In this document: piece after piece, positions 18,083 through 27,795 of the stretch
Layout of the letters: each line of letters opens with the position of its first letter
Position numbering within the stretch: the first letter of the stretch is position 1
Source of the DNA: Halothiobacillus sp.
Lineage (GTDB): Bacteria; Pseudomonadota; Gammaproteobacteria; Halothiobacillales; Halothiobacillaceae
Length of the DNA stretch: 64,000 bases
NCBI GenBank assembly: GCA_020061705.1
Contig: JAGUXT010000062.1
Span: 23,198 to 87,197 of the forward strand
Direction of reading: 5' to 3'
The notes under the pieces: model-generated
The model's input: only the letters and a program-made list of their open reading frames with translations
What the model was told of the DNA's origin: nothing
Databases searched by the model: none
Made by a program: the position numbers and the translations under genes

Positions 18083-18169
18083 TGGTGCCCGGAGCGGGAC
18101 TTGAACCCGCATGATCTTTCGATCGAGAGATTTTAAGTCTCTTGCGTATACCGATTTCGCCATCCGGGC
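18083..18169 (-). tRNA. tRNA-Leu (anticodon TAA)
   Basis: 87 bases including an encoded CCA. The acceptor GCCCGGA pairs with the 3' strand before ACCA. The anticodon stem-loop reads GAGACT-TAA-AATCTC. A long variable arm (TCGATCGAAAGATCATG region) marks it as class II, and GGGTTCAAGTCCC forms the T arm. It is downstream of tRNA-Cys on the same strand, the cysT-leuZ order of E. coli, but without the tRNA-Gly that precedes them there. Confidence 0.97.
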
Positions 18170-18184
18170 GAAGGGCGGGAAATT

Positions 18185-18258
18185 TGGAGGCTGGACCCGG
18201 AATCGAACCGAGGTAAGCGGATTTGCAATCCGCGACATAACCACTCTGACATCCAGCC
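18185..18258 (-). tRNA. tRNA-Cys (anticodon GCA)
   Basis: 74 bases with encoded CCA. Acceptor GGCTGGA pairs with TCCAGCC; the discriminator base is U, as expected for tRNA-Cys. Anticodon stem CGCGGATT-GCA-AATCCGC and T loop GGTTCGATTCC are clear. It lies 15 bases before tRNA-Leu on the minus strand, so the two likely form one transcript. Confidence 0.97.
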
Positions 18259-18351
18259 AAACTGTGTTGTAACGAATTCAACACAAGATCAGGAGCGCGC
18301 ATTGTAGGCTGTCCGATTTATCTGTCAAGACGCTGCAATAATCCAATCATT

Positions 18352-18388
18352 CTGCAGCCAGCTCGGCTCAAGTCCGACAGGCTGCTAG
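18352..18388 (-). repeat. Palindromic repeat, family B copy 2
   Basis: Reverse-complement copy of the element at 5834-5870: the shared core reads CTAGCAGCCTGTCGGACTTG, followed by AG, and ends CTGGCTGCAG. The arms CTGCAGCC-like and GGCTGCTAG can pair. It lies between the tRNA pair and purL, divergent transcription units. Confidence 0.7.
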
Positions 18389-18405
18389 GGCGCTGTTGGC
18401 TGTGC

Positions 18406-18415
18406 TGGTATAAAA
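18406..18415 (+). promoter_or_regulatory. Possible extended -10 element upstream of purL
   Basis: TGGTATAAAA contains an extended -10 (TGn) followed by TATAAA, about 35 bases before the purL ATG. No convincing -35 is seen. Placement between divergent units fits a promoter. Confidence 0.4.
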
Positions 18416-18449
18416 TACAGTCTTTCCGTTTTTAGTTCGAGTGCAAAGC

Positions 18450-21400
18450 ATGCTCATTCTTCCTGGTTCCGTGGCTTTATCCGCAAGTCGGCTGAGTAAA
18501 TTGCTGGCGAGTTTGCGCCGTGATGAACCGCGTATCGCTGCGATTGCCGCGCAGTTTGTGCATTTTGTCGACATTGAGTCCAGCTTGAGTGCGACCGAGC
18601 TTGGTCAGCTTGAGGCGGTGCTGAATTACGGGCATGCAGGTTGTGCGCATTTTGAGGATGAGCTGCGTGTGGTGATTCCGCGACCCGGGACGATTTCTCC
18701 CTGGGCATCCAAGGCCACGGATATTGCGCATAACTGCGGTTTGAGCATGATTCATCGCATTGAGCGCGGCGTGCTTTACAGCGTGAAAACCACCGACGGG
18801 CAGCCGCTCAGCCACGGGCAGCGTGAGGTGTTGGATGCGGCCTTGCATGATCGGATGACTGAATCGGTGTTGGCCGCGTTGGACGATGCAGCCGTTTTGT
18901 TTCATGTGGCTGAACCCAAGCCCTTGCGCACGGTGGATGTGCTCGGCGGTGGTCGCCCGCCCTTGGCGCAGGCGAATCAGGATTGGGGGCTGGCGCTGTC
19001 CGACGACGAAATTGATTATCTGGTGGAAAATTTCCAGAACCTTGAGCGCAATCCCTCGGATGTTGAGTTGATGATGTTCGCGCAGGCCAATTCGGAGCAT
19101 TGCCGTCACAAGATCTTTAATGCCGATTGGGTGATTGACGGTCAGGCGCAGCCCAAATGCCTGTTCGGCATGATTCGCAATACCTACCACCACGCGCCGC
19201 AGGGCATTTTGTCGGCCTACAAGGACAATGCTTCGGTGATTGAAGGAGCGCGGGGCGGGCGTTTTTTCCCGGATGCGGACGGCGTGTACCGTGCGCATGA
19301 GGAAGATATTCATATTCTGATGAAGGTGGAGACGCATAACCATCCGACGGCGATTTCGCCGTTTCCCGGTGCGGCGACCGGTTCCGGTGGGGAGATTCGG
19401 GATGAAGGTGCAACTGGGCGCGGCAGCAAGCCGAAAGCCGGTTTGAGCGGCTTTTCGGTGTCGAACTTGCGCATTCCGGGCGCGGAGCAGCCCTGGGAGA
19501 AGGATCATGGCAAGCCGGAGCGTATTGTCTCGGCTCTTGAAATCATGATTGACGGCCCATTGGGTTCGGCGGCGTTCAATAATGAGTTCGGTCGTCCGAA
19601 TATCTGCGGCTATTTCCGTACCTATGAGCAAGAAGCACCATCGGCTTCAGGCACCTCCCTGCGCGGCTATCACAAGCCAATCATGATTGCCGGCGGTTTG
19701 GGCAATATTCGTGGCGATCATGTGGAGAAGAACATCATTGCCGAAGGGGATTTGCTGATTGTGCTCGGTGGGCCGGCCATGCTGATTGGCCTTGGCGGTG
19801 GTGCGGCCTCGTCCGTGGCTTCGGGCGCGTCGGCCTTTGATCTGGATTTTGCCTCGGTGCAGCGCGGCAACCCGGAAATGGAGCGCCGTTGCCAGGAAGT
19901 CATCGACCGTTGCTGGGCGATGGGTGATGCCAACCCGATTGTGTCGATTCATGACGTGGGTGCGGGCGGTATTTCCAATGCCTTTCCGGAGTTGGTGAAT
20001 GATGCCGGACGCGGTGCGAGCTTTGAATTGCGCGCGGTGCCGAATGATGAACCGGGCATGTCGCCGATGGAGATATGGAGCAATGAGTCGCAGGAACGCT
20101 ATGTGCTGGCGATTCATCCGGAAAGCCTGGAGTTGTTCCAAAGCCTGTGCGAGCGCGAGCGAGCGCCGTTTGCGGTGGTCGGCACAGCCACGCCGGAACA
20201 GCGTTTGCTGGTGGGTGATGCTCATTTTGACAACGCGCCGGTCGATTTGCCGATGGATGTTTTGCTGGGCAAGCCGCCAAAAATGCTGCGCGATGTGAAG
20301 CATCACGGCTTTGCGCGTCCGCCGCTCGATTTTGCAGGCGTGAGCGTGCGCGAGGCGGTCTATCGCGTGCTGCGTCTGCCAACGGTGGCGGACAAGCGCT
20401 TCCTGATTACCATTGGTGACCGCACGATTACCGGTATGGTGGCGCGTGATCCGATGGTTGGCCCGTGGCAGGTTCCGGTGGCGGATGTGGCGGTCACGGC
20501 GCTGGCGCTGGATAGCACGCTTGGCGAGGCCATGAGCATGGGCGAACGTACGCCGCTTGCGCTGATTGATGCGCCTGCTTCCGGGCGCATGGCGGTGGCC
20601 GAGGCCATTACCAATATTGCAGCGGCGCCGATTGCGAAGTTGTCGGATATCCGTTTGTCTGCCAACTGGATGGCCGCTGCCGGGTATCCTGGCGAGGATG
20701 CGCTGTTGTTCGATACGGTCAAGGCCGTGGGTGAGGCGCTTTGCCCGCAATTGGGCATTGCCATTCCGGTGGGCAAGGATTCATTGTCGATGAAGACCGT
20801 GTGGGAGCATAACGGCAAACCACGCGAGATGACCGCCCCCTTGTCACTGATTATCAGTGCCTTTGCGCCGGTGACGGATATTCGCCATGTGCTGACTCCG
20901 GAGCTTCGTCTGGATGCCGGTGATACGGATTTGATTTTGATCGATCTGGGCAAGGGACGTCAGCGCCTGGGTGCGTCCTGCCTGGCGCAGGTGTATGCAC
21001 AGGTGGGTGATGTTGCGCCTGATCTGGATGATGCGAATGCACTGAAGGCATTTTTTGAGGTGATTCAGGATTTGAATCAGGATCGCCTGCTGCTGGCCTA
21101 TCACGACCGCTCGGATGGTGGCTTGTTCGTGACCTTGGCGGAAATGGCTTTTGCCGCACATTGCGGTCTGGATATTTCACTGGATCTGCTGGGTGATGAA
21201 AGCCTGTCCGTGCTGTTTGCCGAGGAGCTGGGCGCGGTGGTGCAGGTGCGCCATTGCGATACCGATAGCGTGTTGATGGCCTTGCGCGAGGCGGGTCTGG
21301 GTACGCACAGTCATGTGATTGGTACCCTGCGTGAAGATGATCGTCTGCATATCAAACATCATGGCAAGGTCGTGCTGGATGAGTCGCGGGTTGATCTGCA

Positions 21401-22343
21401 ACGCGCCTGGGGTGAAACCAGTTACCAGATTCAACGTTTGCGCGATAACCCGGAATGCGCGCAGCAGGAATTCGACAACCTGCTGGATGCGCGTGACCCT
21501 GGACTGTTTGTCGAATTGAATTATCTTCTGGACGATGATGTGGCCGCGCCCTTTATCGCCACGGGCGCGCGTCCGCGTGTCGCCGTGCTGCGTGAGCAGG
21601 GCGTGAATGGGCAGCTTGAAATGGCCGCTGCCTTTACCCGCGCCGGGTTTGATGCGGTGGATGTGCACATGAGCGACATTATCGAAGGCCGCATCACGCT
21701 GGAGGATTTCAAGGGACTGGTGGCCTGCGGCGGTTTCTCGTATGGCGATGTGCTGGGGGCGGGCGGTGGCTGGGCCAAGTCAATCCGTTTCAATGCGCGT
21801 GCGCTGGAACAGTTCAATGAATTCTTTGTGCGTCAGGATAATTTTGGCCTGGGTGTGTGCAATGGTTGCCAGATGCTGTCCCAGCTTGCGGACCTGATTC
21901 CCGGTGCAGCACACTGGCCACGCTTTATGCGCAACCGTTCGGAGCAGTTCGAAGCACGTTTGGCGATGGTCGAAGTGATGGATTCTCCGTCGCTGTTTCT
22001 TTCCGGCATGGCGGGTTCCAAAATGCCGATTGTGGTAGCGCATGGTGAAGGGCGGATCGAGTTTGCCGATGGCGTGGATGCCGAAGCGGTGGCGGAGGGC
22101 GGCCTGGTCACCCTGCGTTACGTCGATCATTACGGACAGGCCACCGAACATTATCCACAGAACCCTAACGGCTCGGCACATGGCATGACCGGGTTTACCA
22201 GCGAGGATGGGCGTTTCACCATCATGATGCCGCATCCTGAACGTGTGTTCCGCGCCGTGCAGCATTCTTGGCGACCCTATGGCTGGGGTGAAGATGGTTC
22301 CTGGATGCGCATGTTCCGCAATGCGCGGGTGTGGGTGGGCTGA
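18450..22343 (+). CDS. purL: Phosphoribosylformylglycinamidine synthase
   Basis: Large single-chain FGAM synthase of de novo purine synthesis, 1297 residues from ATG 18450 ([12 protein letters not shown]); a GTG at 18441 is an alternative. The N-terminal FGARAT domain is followed by two AIR-synthase-like halves ([40 protein letters not shown]). The C-terminal glutamine amidotransferase has its Cys in GVCNGCQML and His in PHPERVFR. Length matches the proteobacterial large form. It is a single gene, followed by accA after 55 bases. Confidence 0.99.
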   Translation: MLILPGSVALSASRLSKLLASLRRDEPRIAAIAAQFVHFVDIESSLSATELGQLEAVLNYGHAGCAHFEDELRVVIPRPGTISPWASKATDIAHNCGLSMIHRIERGVLYSVKTTDGQPLSHGQREVLDAALHDRMTESVLAALDDAAVLFHVAEPKPLRTVDVLGGGRPPLAQANQDWGLALSDDEIDYLVENFQNLERNPSDVELMMFAQANSEHCRHKIFNADWVIDGQAQPKCLFGMIRNTYHHAPQGILSAYKDNASVIEGARGGRFFPDADGVYRAHEEDIHILMKVETHNHPTAISPFPGAATGSGGEIRDEGATGRGSKPKAGLSGFSVSNLRIPGAEQPWEKDHGKPERIVSALEIMIDGPLGSAAFNNEFGRPNICGYFRTYEQEAPSASGTSLRGYHKPIMIAGGLGNIRGDHVEKNIIAEGDLLIVLGGPAMLIGLGGGAASSVASGASAFDLDFASVQRGNPEMERRCQEVIDRCWAMGDANPIVSIHDVGAGGISNAFPELVNDAGRGASFELRAVPNDEPGMSPMEIWSNESQERYVLAIHPESLELFQSLCERERAPFAVVGTATPEQRLLVGDAHFDNAPVDLPMDVLLGKPPKMLRDVKHHGFARPPLDFAGVSVREAVYRVLRLPTVADKRFLITIGDRTITGMVARDPMVGPWQVPVADVAVTALALDSTLGEAMSMGERTPLALIDAPASGRMAVAEAITNIAAAPIAKLSDIRLSANWMAAAGYPGEDALLFDTVKAVGEALCPQLGIAIPVGKDSLSMKTVWEHNGKPREMTAPLSLIISAFAPVTDIRHVLTPELRLDAGDTDLILIDLGKGRQRLGASCLAQVYAQVGDVAPDLDDANALKAFFEVIQDLNQDRLLLAYHDRSDGGLFVTLAEMAFAAHCGLDISLDLLGDESLSVLFAEELGAVVQVRHCDTDSVLMALREAGLGTHSHVIGTLREDDRLHIKHHGKVVLDESRVDLQRAWGETSYQIQRLRDNPECAQQEFDNLLDARDPGLFVELNYLLDDDVAAPFIATGARPRVAVLREQGVNGQLEMAAAFTRAGFDAVDVHMSDIIEGRITLEDFKGLVACGGFSYGDVLGAGGGWAKSIRFNARALEQFNEFFVRQDNFGLGVCNGCQMLSQLADLIPGAAHWPRFMRNRSEQFEARLAMVEVMDSPSLFLSGMAGSKMPIVVAHGEGRIEFADGVDAEAVAEGGLVTLRYVDHYGQATEHYPQNPNGSAHGMTGFTSEDGRFTIMMPHPERVFRAVQHSWRPYGWGEDGSWMRMFRNARVWVG

Positions 22344-22398
22344 TTGCGAACATTTTTGCGCCCGGCCTATCGGGCAGTATTCAATAAGAGTTAGAACA

Positions 22399-23361
22399 AT
22401 GAACCCAAATTACCTTGATTTTGAACAACCCATTGCCGATCTGGAAGCAAAAATCAGTGAATTACGCCTGATGGGTAATGACAGCAACCTTAATCTAGCG
22501 GATGAGATTGAGCGCTTGCAGGCCAAGTCAGGTCAGTTGACACGCTCGATTTTCAGCAAGCTCAGTGCATGGCAGGTGTCACAAATGGCGCGCCATCCAC
22601 AGCGCCCCTATACCCTGGATTACGTTAAACATTTGATGACTGATTTTGTCGAATTGCACGGTGATCGCGCGTTTGCCGACGATGCCGCCTTGGTCGGTGG
22701 CTTGGCGCGTATCGATGGCCGTCCTCTGATGGTGATTGGCCATCAAAAGGGCCGCGATACTCGCGAGCGTTCCCGGCGCAATTTCGGTATGCCGCGCCCC
22801 GAGGGTTATCGCAAGGCCAAGCGTCTGATGGAAACGGCGGCGCGTTTTAAATTGCCGGTGTTGACCCTGATCGACACGCCAGGCGCGTTTCCGGGCATGG
22901 ATGCTGAGGAGCGTGGTCAGAGCGAGGCGATTGCGCGCAATCTGTTTGTGATGGCGGATCTGCCCACGCCGATTGTCAGCCTGGTGATTGGCGAGGGCGG
23001 TTCGGGCGGCGCATTGGCAATTGGTGTGAGCGATCATCTGATGATGCTGCGTTACAGCACTTATTCAGTCATTTCGCCGGAAGGCTGCGCGGCAATTTTG
23101 TGGAAGGATGCCGCCAAGGCACCTGATGCGGCCGAGGCTTTGGGCATTACCGCACCGCGCCTCAAGGAGCTGGGCTTGATTGACGAAGTGATAGATGAGC
23201 CCGAAGGCGGTGCACACCGGGATTTGGCGACGCATATGCAAAGTGTCAAGGCCGCCATTCTGCGTGCGCTCGATCAAACCGAAGCCATGCCGCTTGCGAG
23301 TTTGCTGGAACGTCGTTACCTGCGCCTGATGTCCATGGGGCAGTTCATCGACAAGTCGTGA
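22399..23361 (+). CDS. accA: Acetyl-CoA carboxylase carboxyltransferase subunit alpha
   Basis: Alpha subunit of the carboxyltransferase that makes malonyl-CoA with AccD. ATG 22399 gives [16 protein letters not shown] and 320 residues, matching the family. Motifs include [31 protein letters not shown] and the oxyanion-hole [10 protein letters not shown]. An upstream in-frame ATG at 22243 lies inside purL and is rejected. It is followed by tilS after 16 bases, an order common in gammaproteobacteria. Confidence 0.98.
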   Translation: MNPNYLDFEQPIADLEAKISELRLMGNDSNLNLADEIERLQAKSGQLTRSIFSKLSAWQVSQMARHPQRPYTLDYVKHLMTDFVELHGDRAFADDAALVGGLARIDGRPLMVIGHQKGRDTRERSRRNFGMPRPEGYRKAKRLMETAARFKLPVLTLIDTPGAFPGMDAEERGQSEAIARNLFVMADLPTPIVSLVIGEGGSGGALAIGVSDHLMMLRYSTYSVISPEGCAAILWKDAAKAPDAAEALGITAPRLKELGLIDEVIDEPEGGAHRDLATHMQSVKAAILRALDQTEAMPLASLLERRYLRLMSMGQFIDKS

Positions 23362-23377
23362 TGCTGCCCATCGTATC

Positions 23378-24736
23378 GTGAATACTGCTTTGGAGCCGTG
23401 GCAGGGTGAATTGTTGGCTGCGATTCCGCTGCACTTGCGCAAGCGACGCTTGTTTTTGGGCTTGAGTGGGGGTTTGGATTCCACATTGTTGCTGCATGGC
23501 TTGGTCGCATTGCGGCAAGCCGGGCATATTGATGCGCTTCAGGCAGTGCATGTGCATCACGGACTGCAAGCTGAGGCTGATGTATGGGCGGAGCGTGCGC
23601 AACAGCTTGGCAACTGCCTGAGTGTGACGGTAAATGTCGTGCGTGTGTGCGTAAATCTTGCTGCGAAGCAGGGGGTTGAAGCTGCTGCGCGGGAAGCTCG
23701 TTATGCGGCCTTTTACAAGTTAATGCAGCCGGGTGATGTGTTGCTAACCGGGCATCATCTTGACGATCAGGCGGAGACGTTCATTTTGCAATTGATGCGC
23801 GGGGCGGGAGTGCGTGGGCTGTCGGCGATGCCTTTGCTTCAGCCAGTGTTTTTGCCAGAAGGCGAAGCATGGCATTTGCGTCCCCTGTTGAGCACGTCGC
23901 GTGACACTTTATATCAACATGCCTCCCAACAGGGGCTGGATTGGGTCGACGATCCGAGCAATACCGATATCCGCTTGGCGCGAAATCTTGTGCGCCATAA
24001 GGTTTTGCCGCGTTTGCAGCAACACTGGCCGCAAGCCGTCCAGACTTTGGCACGTTGTGCTCAGCGTATGGCGAGTACAGAAAGTTTGTTGCTTGATTTG
24101 GCTAGGCATGATCTTGAAGAAGCTCGTGGAGAGGACGTGCGTTGCTTGTCGGTTGATGCGTTGCGACGTTTGAGTGTGCCGCGCAGGGAAAATGCGGTGC
24201 GTGGTTGGTTGTTAGAGTTGGGGTTGCCCTCGCCGCCTGCAGCGCGTTTACATGAATTGGGACGGGTGTTGGACGCGCGTACGGACGCTCTGCCGAAACT
24301 GGCTTGGCCGGGTGCTGTTTTGCAACGCTGGCGGGGTGGATTGTATGTTGTGCCCGACGAGGTCGAAGCTGCTGTGCCTTGGCCGGGGTGTGATTGGTCT
24401 TTACAACAGCCGTTGGAACTACCCGATCTGTCATTACGTCTGGTTGCTTCACATGAGCATGGGCGTGGTTTGAAGCCCGAACTTTTGCGGCATGGCGTGC
24501 GGGTGTGTGTGCGCCATGAGGCATCTCTTCCGCCGTTGGCCTCACGTACAACGTTAGCTAAACGCCTTCAGGAGCTTGGTGTGCCACCGTGGTTGCGTGG
24601 GCATCTACCATTGCTTTATACGGGTGATAAATTGATACAGATCAGTGAGCTATGGGTATGCCCTGCGTGCCGCGCGCAAGATCACGAGCTTGGAACCGTG
24701 ATTAGCATCGAACACTTGCCCTGTTGTGTCACTTGA
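23378..24736 (+). CDS. tilS: tRNA(Ile)-lysidine synthase
   Basis: ATP-dependent enzyme that converts C34 to lysidine in the CAU-anticodon isoleucine tRNA. The 452 residues begin at a GTG (23378) with no strong ribosome site, suggesting coupling to accA. PP-loop SGGLDS is at 30-35, with HVHHGLQ and TGHHLDDQAET. It includes N-terminal synthase, middle substrate-binding and C-terminal TilS domains; RTTLAKRLQELGVPPWLR lies near the end. Copy 2 of repeat family A follows 28 bases after its stop. Confidence 0.96.
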   Translation: MNTALEPWQGELLAAIPLHLRKRRLFLGLSGGLDSTLLLHGLVALRQAGHIDALQAVHVHHGLQAEADVWAERAQQLGNCLSVTVNVVRVCVNLAAKQGVEAAAREARYAAFYKLMQPGDVLLTGHHLDDQAETFILQLMRGAGVRGLSAMPLLQPVFLPEGEAWHLRPLLSTSRDTLYQHASQQGLDWVDDPSNTDIRLARNLVRHKVLPRLQQHWPQAVQTLARCAQRMASTESLLLDLARHDLEEARGEDVRCLSVDALRRLSVPRRENAVRGWLLELGLPSPPAARLHELGRVLDARTDALPKLAWPGAVLQRWRGGLYVVPDEVEAAVPWPGCDWSLQQPLELPDLSLRLVASHEHGRGLKPELLRHGVRVCVRHEASLPPLASRTTLAKRLQELGVPPWLRGHLPLLYTGDKLIQISELWVCPACRAQDHELGTVISIEHLPCCVT

Positions 24737-24764
24737 TTGCCACATTCCCTCGTGAAACTGTAGC

Positions 24765-24867
24765 AGGACTTTCGCAAAACCGCCCCAGGGACGTTCAAGC
24801 ACCTCGCCGTACTCGGTGTACTGTCTTCGTTGCTTGGCCTTGCCGGAGCAATTTTGCGTAAGCCCCT
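24765..24867. repeat. Interspersed palindromic element, family A copy 2 (upstream of glgP)
   Basis: The left end AGGACTTTCGCAAAA and right end TTTTGCGTAAGCCC are imperfect inverted repeats; the core CTCGCCGTACTCGGTGTACT is shared with copies 1 and 4. It is enclosed by a second pair, GTGAAACTG (24752-24760) and CAGTTTCAC (24881-24889), so the whole 24752-24889 stretch can fold. It ends 40 bases before the glgP ATG. Confidence 0.85.
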
Positions 24868-24906
24868 CGTAGAAAAGTTTCAGTTTCACCTTGATGAGAT
24901 ACCACC

Positions 24907-27465
24907 ATGACCTGCACGCTGTATTCCCTGGAAGTTCAACCTGTTATCCCTGTTGAACTACAATGTTTGCACGAATTCGCTAATAACCTTGCTTACAGCT
25001 GGAGTCGCAAGATTCGCGGACTTTTCTTCAGAATGGATGGCGAGTTATGGGCGGCATGTGGTCATAATCCCAAGGTTTTCTTGCGCAGGGTGTCGCAAGA
25101 ACGTGTGGACGAGGCACTGGCGGATCCAAGCTACATGTTCGATCTGGAAGAAGCTCGCGCACAGGTGCGCCGTTATCTGGCGGACCCTATTCATCCCCAA
25201 CTTGCACCAAAACTTGACCCCAGTAAGGATTTAATCGCTTATTTTTGTGCGGAATATGGTTTCCACGAAAGTTTCCCGATTTATTCGGGAGGCTTGGGTA
25301 TTTTGGCCGGAGATCATTGCAAGGCGGCAAGTGACCTTGGTTTGCCGTTTGTGGCGGTGGGTTTGTTATATCGTGTGGGCTATTTTAATCAGACCTTTGA
25401 TAAGGATGGGCACCAAATTGAGACCTCGCCTCCGGTGGATTTTGCCGACTTGCCAGTGGTGCCCGCGCGTAATCCAAATGGTGAAGAAGTAACGTTTGCC
25501 CTGGACTATCCTGGTCGCAAAGTTCAGGTGAAAGTCTGGCAGGCAATGATTGGGCGGGTGCGTTTGTTCTTGTTGGATACTGATATTGAAGGCAATAGTG
25601 CAGAAGATCGAAAAATCACCTATCAGCTGTATGGCGGTGGGCGAGAAATGCGTATTCAGCAGGAAATTTTGCTCGGTATTGGTGGTGTCCGCGCCCTGCG
25701 AGCCCTGGATTTGCATCCCAATGTTTGGCACATGAACGAAGGGCATGCCTCCTTCATTGTTCTGGAGCGCAGCCGCGAGTGGGTAGCGCAGGGTATGAGT
25801 TTCAAGGAGGCTTTGGAGTGTACTGCGGCTAATGCAGTGTTTACCACGCATACGCCTGTACCTGCTGGACATGATGTGTTTGATGCCGGTTTGGTTGAGC
25901 ACTACTTGTCCGATATGCGTAACGCTCTCGGATTAACGGCTGGCGAGTTTATGAGTTTGGGCGATTTGGCACCATCACCGGCAAATTTCAACATGACTAC
26001 TCTTGCGCTGCGTGGATCGCGCATGCACAACGGCGTGAGCAAAATTCACGGCGAAGTGGCTTCGCGTATGGAGCAGGCGCACTGGCCTGAGATTGAGCCA
26101 GAAGAAAATCCGATCGCGCATGTCACCAACGGGGTGCATGTAGGAACATGGTTGGCACGGGATTGGGCAAACTTTTTCGATCAGCTTCAGCGCGATTGGC
26201 ATGAACACTTGTGTGATCGTAATTTCTGGGAGCACATGGTCGAACAAATTCCTGACCTACGCTACTGGAGCGTGCATCAGTCGCTCAAACGCGAAATGTT
26301 CGATGATGTAGAGGCGCGAATTACCAGACAGTACCGTCGCACCGGGCGGAGTGAAACCACGTTGCACAAAGCGCTGAGCATGATTAATCAGTCCGAACAG
26401 GACATGCTGGTAGTCGGCTTTGCACGCCGTTTTGCCACCTACAAGCGCGCCTTGCTGGTATTTAATGATCTTGAAGCCTTGGCGCGGTTGGTCAATGATC
26501 CCCAGCGCCCGGTGGTGTTTATTTTTGCCGGTAAGGCGCACCCTGCCGATGAACCGGGGCAGGAATTGATTCGCCGAATTTGGGAAATTTCACAGCGCCC
26601 TGAGTTCCTTGGCAAAGTACTTTTGGTTGAAGGTTATGACATGGAACTGGCGCGGAAGCTCGTGACCGGGGTGGATGTGTGGCTGAATACGCCGGAGTAT
26701 CCACTTGAGGCCAGCGGCACGTCCGGGCAGAAAGCAGGATTGAATGGCGCATTAAACTTAAGCGTGCTGGATGGCTGGTGGGGCGAAGGTTTTGAAGGTG
26801 ATAACGGTTGGGGCATTGTGCCGCATGGAGCGCAGTATTCGGCAGATTATCGCAATGCCCAAGAATCACGCGATTTGATCGAAACCCTGAGTAATGATGT
26901 CATTCCGCTGTATTTTGCGCGTGATCGCGGCAGTTATTCCAGTGGTTGGGTACAGCGCTCCAAGGCTTCCATGGCGAGTATTCTGCCGCGCTTTAATAGT
27001 GAGCGCCAAGTCCTTGATTATACGCATGAGTTTTATATCAAGGCGCTACACAATGGACGTAAGTTAGATGGTGGACATGGTGTTCTGGCGCGTGAGTTGG
27101 CGGATTGGAAAGCGCGGGTGTGTGCGAAATGGCACAAGATCAAGGCAGAGCGTCTTGATATACCGCCAGCACATTTGATTACGGGACAGGCGCTTGAAAT
27201 TCGTGTTGCAGTGGATATTGATGGCCTTATGCCTGCGGATGTACGAGTGGAGTGTCAGTTTGGTGTGCTGGATGAAAATGGTCAGTTCGTATTGCGTGCG
27301 CATTACCTGTGTACAGCGGTCGAGCGTGATGAGCAGGGTCGTCAGCTGTATGTGTTGCACTTAGAGCCTGACATGGCGGGCTTGCAAAACTATCGACTGC
27401 GTCTGGCACCGTGGCATCCTGCGCTGACGCATCCTTATGAAATGGGCTTTATGCGCTGGTTGTAA
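24907..27465 (+). CDS. glgP: Alpha-glucan (glycogen) phosphorylase
   Basis: GT35 phosphorylase releasing glucose-1-phosphate from alpha-1,4-glucans, 852 residues. It belongs to the shorter, archaeal/Thermotoga-type group with an N-terminal DUF3417-like region (LHEFANNLAYSW). Active-site stretches: YSGGLGILAGDH, WHMNEGHASF, THTPVPAGHD, HVTNGVH and GFARRFATYKR. The PLP lysine lies in GTSGQKAGLNGALN. The start ATG at 24907 has only a weak GATGAG upstream. No other glycogen genes are adjacent. Confidence 0.95.
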   Translation: MTCTLYSLEVQPVIPVELQCLHEFANNLAYSWSRKIRGLFFRMDGELWAACGHNPKVFLRRVSQERVDEALADPSYMFDLEEARAQVRRYLADPIHPQLAPKLDPSKDLIAYFCAEYGFHESFPIYSGGLGILAGDHCKAASDLGLPFVAVGLLYRVGYFNQTFDKDGHQIETSPPVDFADLPVVPARNPNGEEVTFALDYPGRKVQVKVWQAMIGRVRLFLLDTDIEGNSAEDRKITYQLYGGGREMRIQQEILLGIGGVRALRALDLHPNVWHMNEGHASFIVLERSREWVAQGMSFKEALECTAANAVFTTHTPVPAGHDVFDAGLVEHYLSDMRNALGLTAGEFMSLGDLAPSPANFNMTTLALRGSRMHNGVSKIHGEVASRMEQAHWPEIEPEENPIAHVTNGVHVGTWLARDWANFFDQLQRDWHEHLCDRNFWEHMVEQIPDLRYWSVHQSLKREMFDDVEARITRQYRRTGRSETTLHKALSMINQSEQDMLVVGFARRFATYKRALLVFNDLEALARLVNDPQRPVVFIFAGKAHPADEPGQELIRRIWEISQRPEFLGKVLLVEGYDMELARKLVTGVDVWLNTPEYPLEASGTSGQKAGLNGALNLSVLDGWWGEGFEGDNGWGIVPHGAQYSADYRNAQESRDLIETLSNDVIPLYFARDRGSYSSGWVQRSKASMASILPRFNSERQVLDYTHEFYIKALHNGRKLDGGHGVLARELADWKARVCAKWHKIKAERLDIPPAHLITGQALEIRVAVDIDGLMPADVRVECQFGVLDENGQFVLRAHYLCTAVERDEQGRQLYVLHLEPDMAGLQNYRLRLAPWHPALTHPYEMGFMRWL

Positions 27466-27605
27466 GAACCTGTTTACGATCTCGCTGAACGGCGCATTGC
27501 GGCGCAGAAATTAGCCTCAAAATGCTCACATAGTTATCTATGCTGCGCTTTTTCAGCTAATTTCTGCTTGCACTGCATCCGTTGATCAAGGTCGAAATCA
27601 GGTTC
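27466..27605. repeat. 140-base palindromic element downstream of glgP
   Basis: It starts directly after the glgP stop. Ends GAACCTG (27466) and CAGGTTC (to 27605) are inverted. Nested inside are CAGAAATTAGC (27505-27515) with GCTAATTTCTG (27556-27566), and an apical hairpin CATAG-ttat-CTATG (27529-27542). The whole element can fold into one long hairpin. It may form the 3' end of glgP mRNA; no U-tract. Confidence 0.75.
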
Positions 27606-27795
27606 TGAGGCGGGAAGTCTGCCGTTCATGGCAATCGTGCAGCTCATGTCGCCCGGATGATAATCCGGGGCAGTCATCACAACGGGCGCGACTATTCCCG
27701 GAGTCCGCTGCGCTTCATTCGGGCTACACTGCTACGCCGCAACATGCCGCCTGGCGAGATTTGGATCAGATTCCAAGTGAGCCAGGTCGCGTCAG
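27606..27795. repeat. Intergenic stretch between glgP and der with a degenerate REP
   Basis: No gene is seen. At about 27697-27723 the sequence CCCGGAGTCCGCTGCGCTTCATTCGGG forms a hairpin of the widespread type CCCGGA...TCCGGG, and a second partial copy (CCCGGATGATAATCCGGG) lies near 27651-27668. Both look like decayed REP sequences between two convergent genes. Confidence 0.5.
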
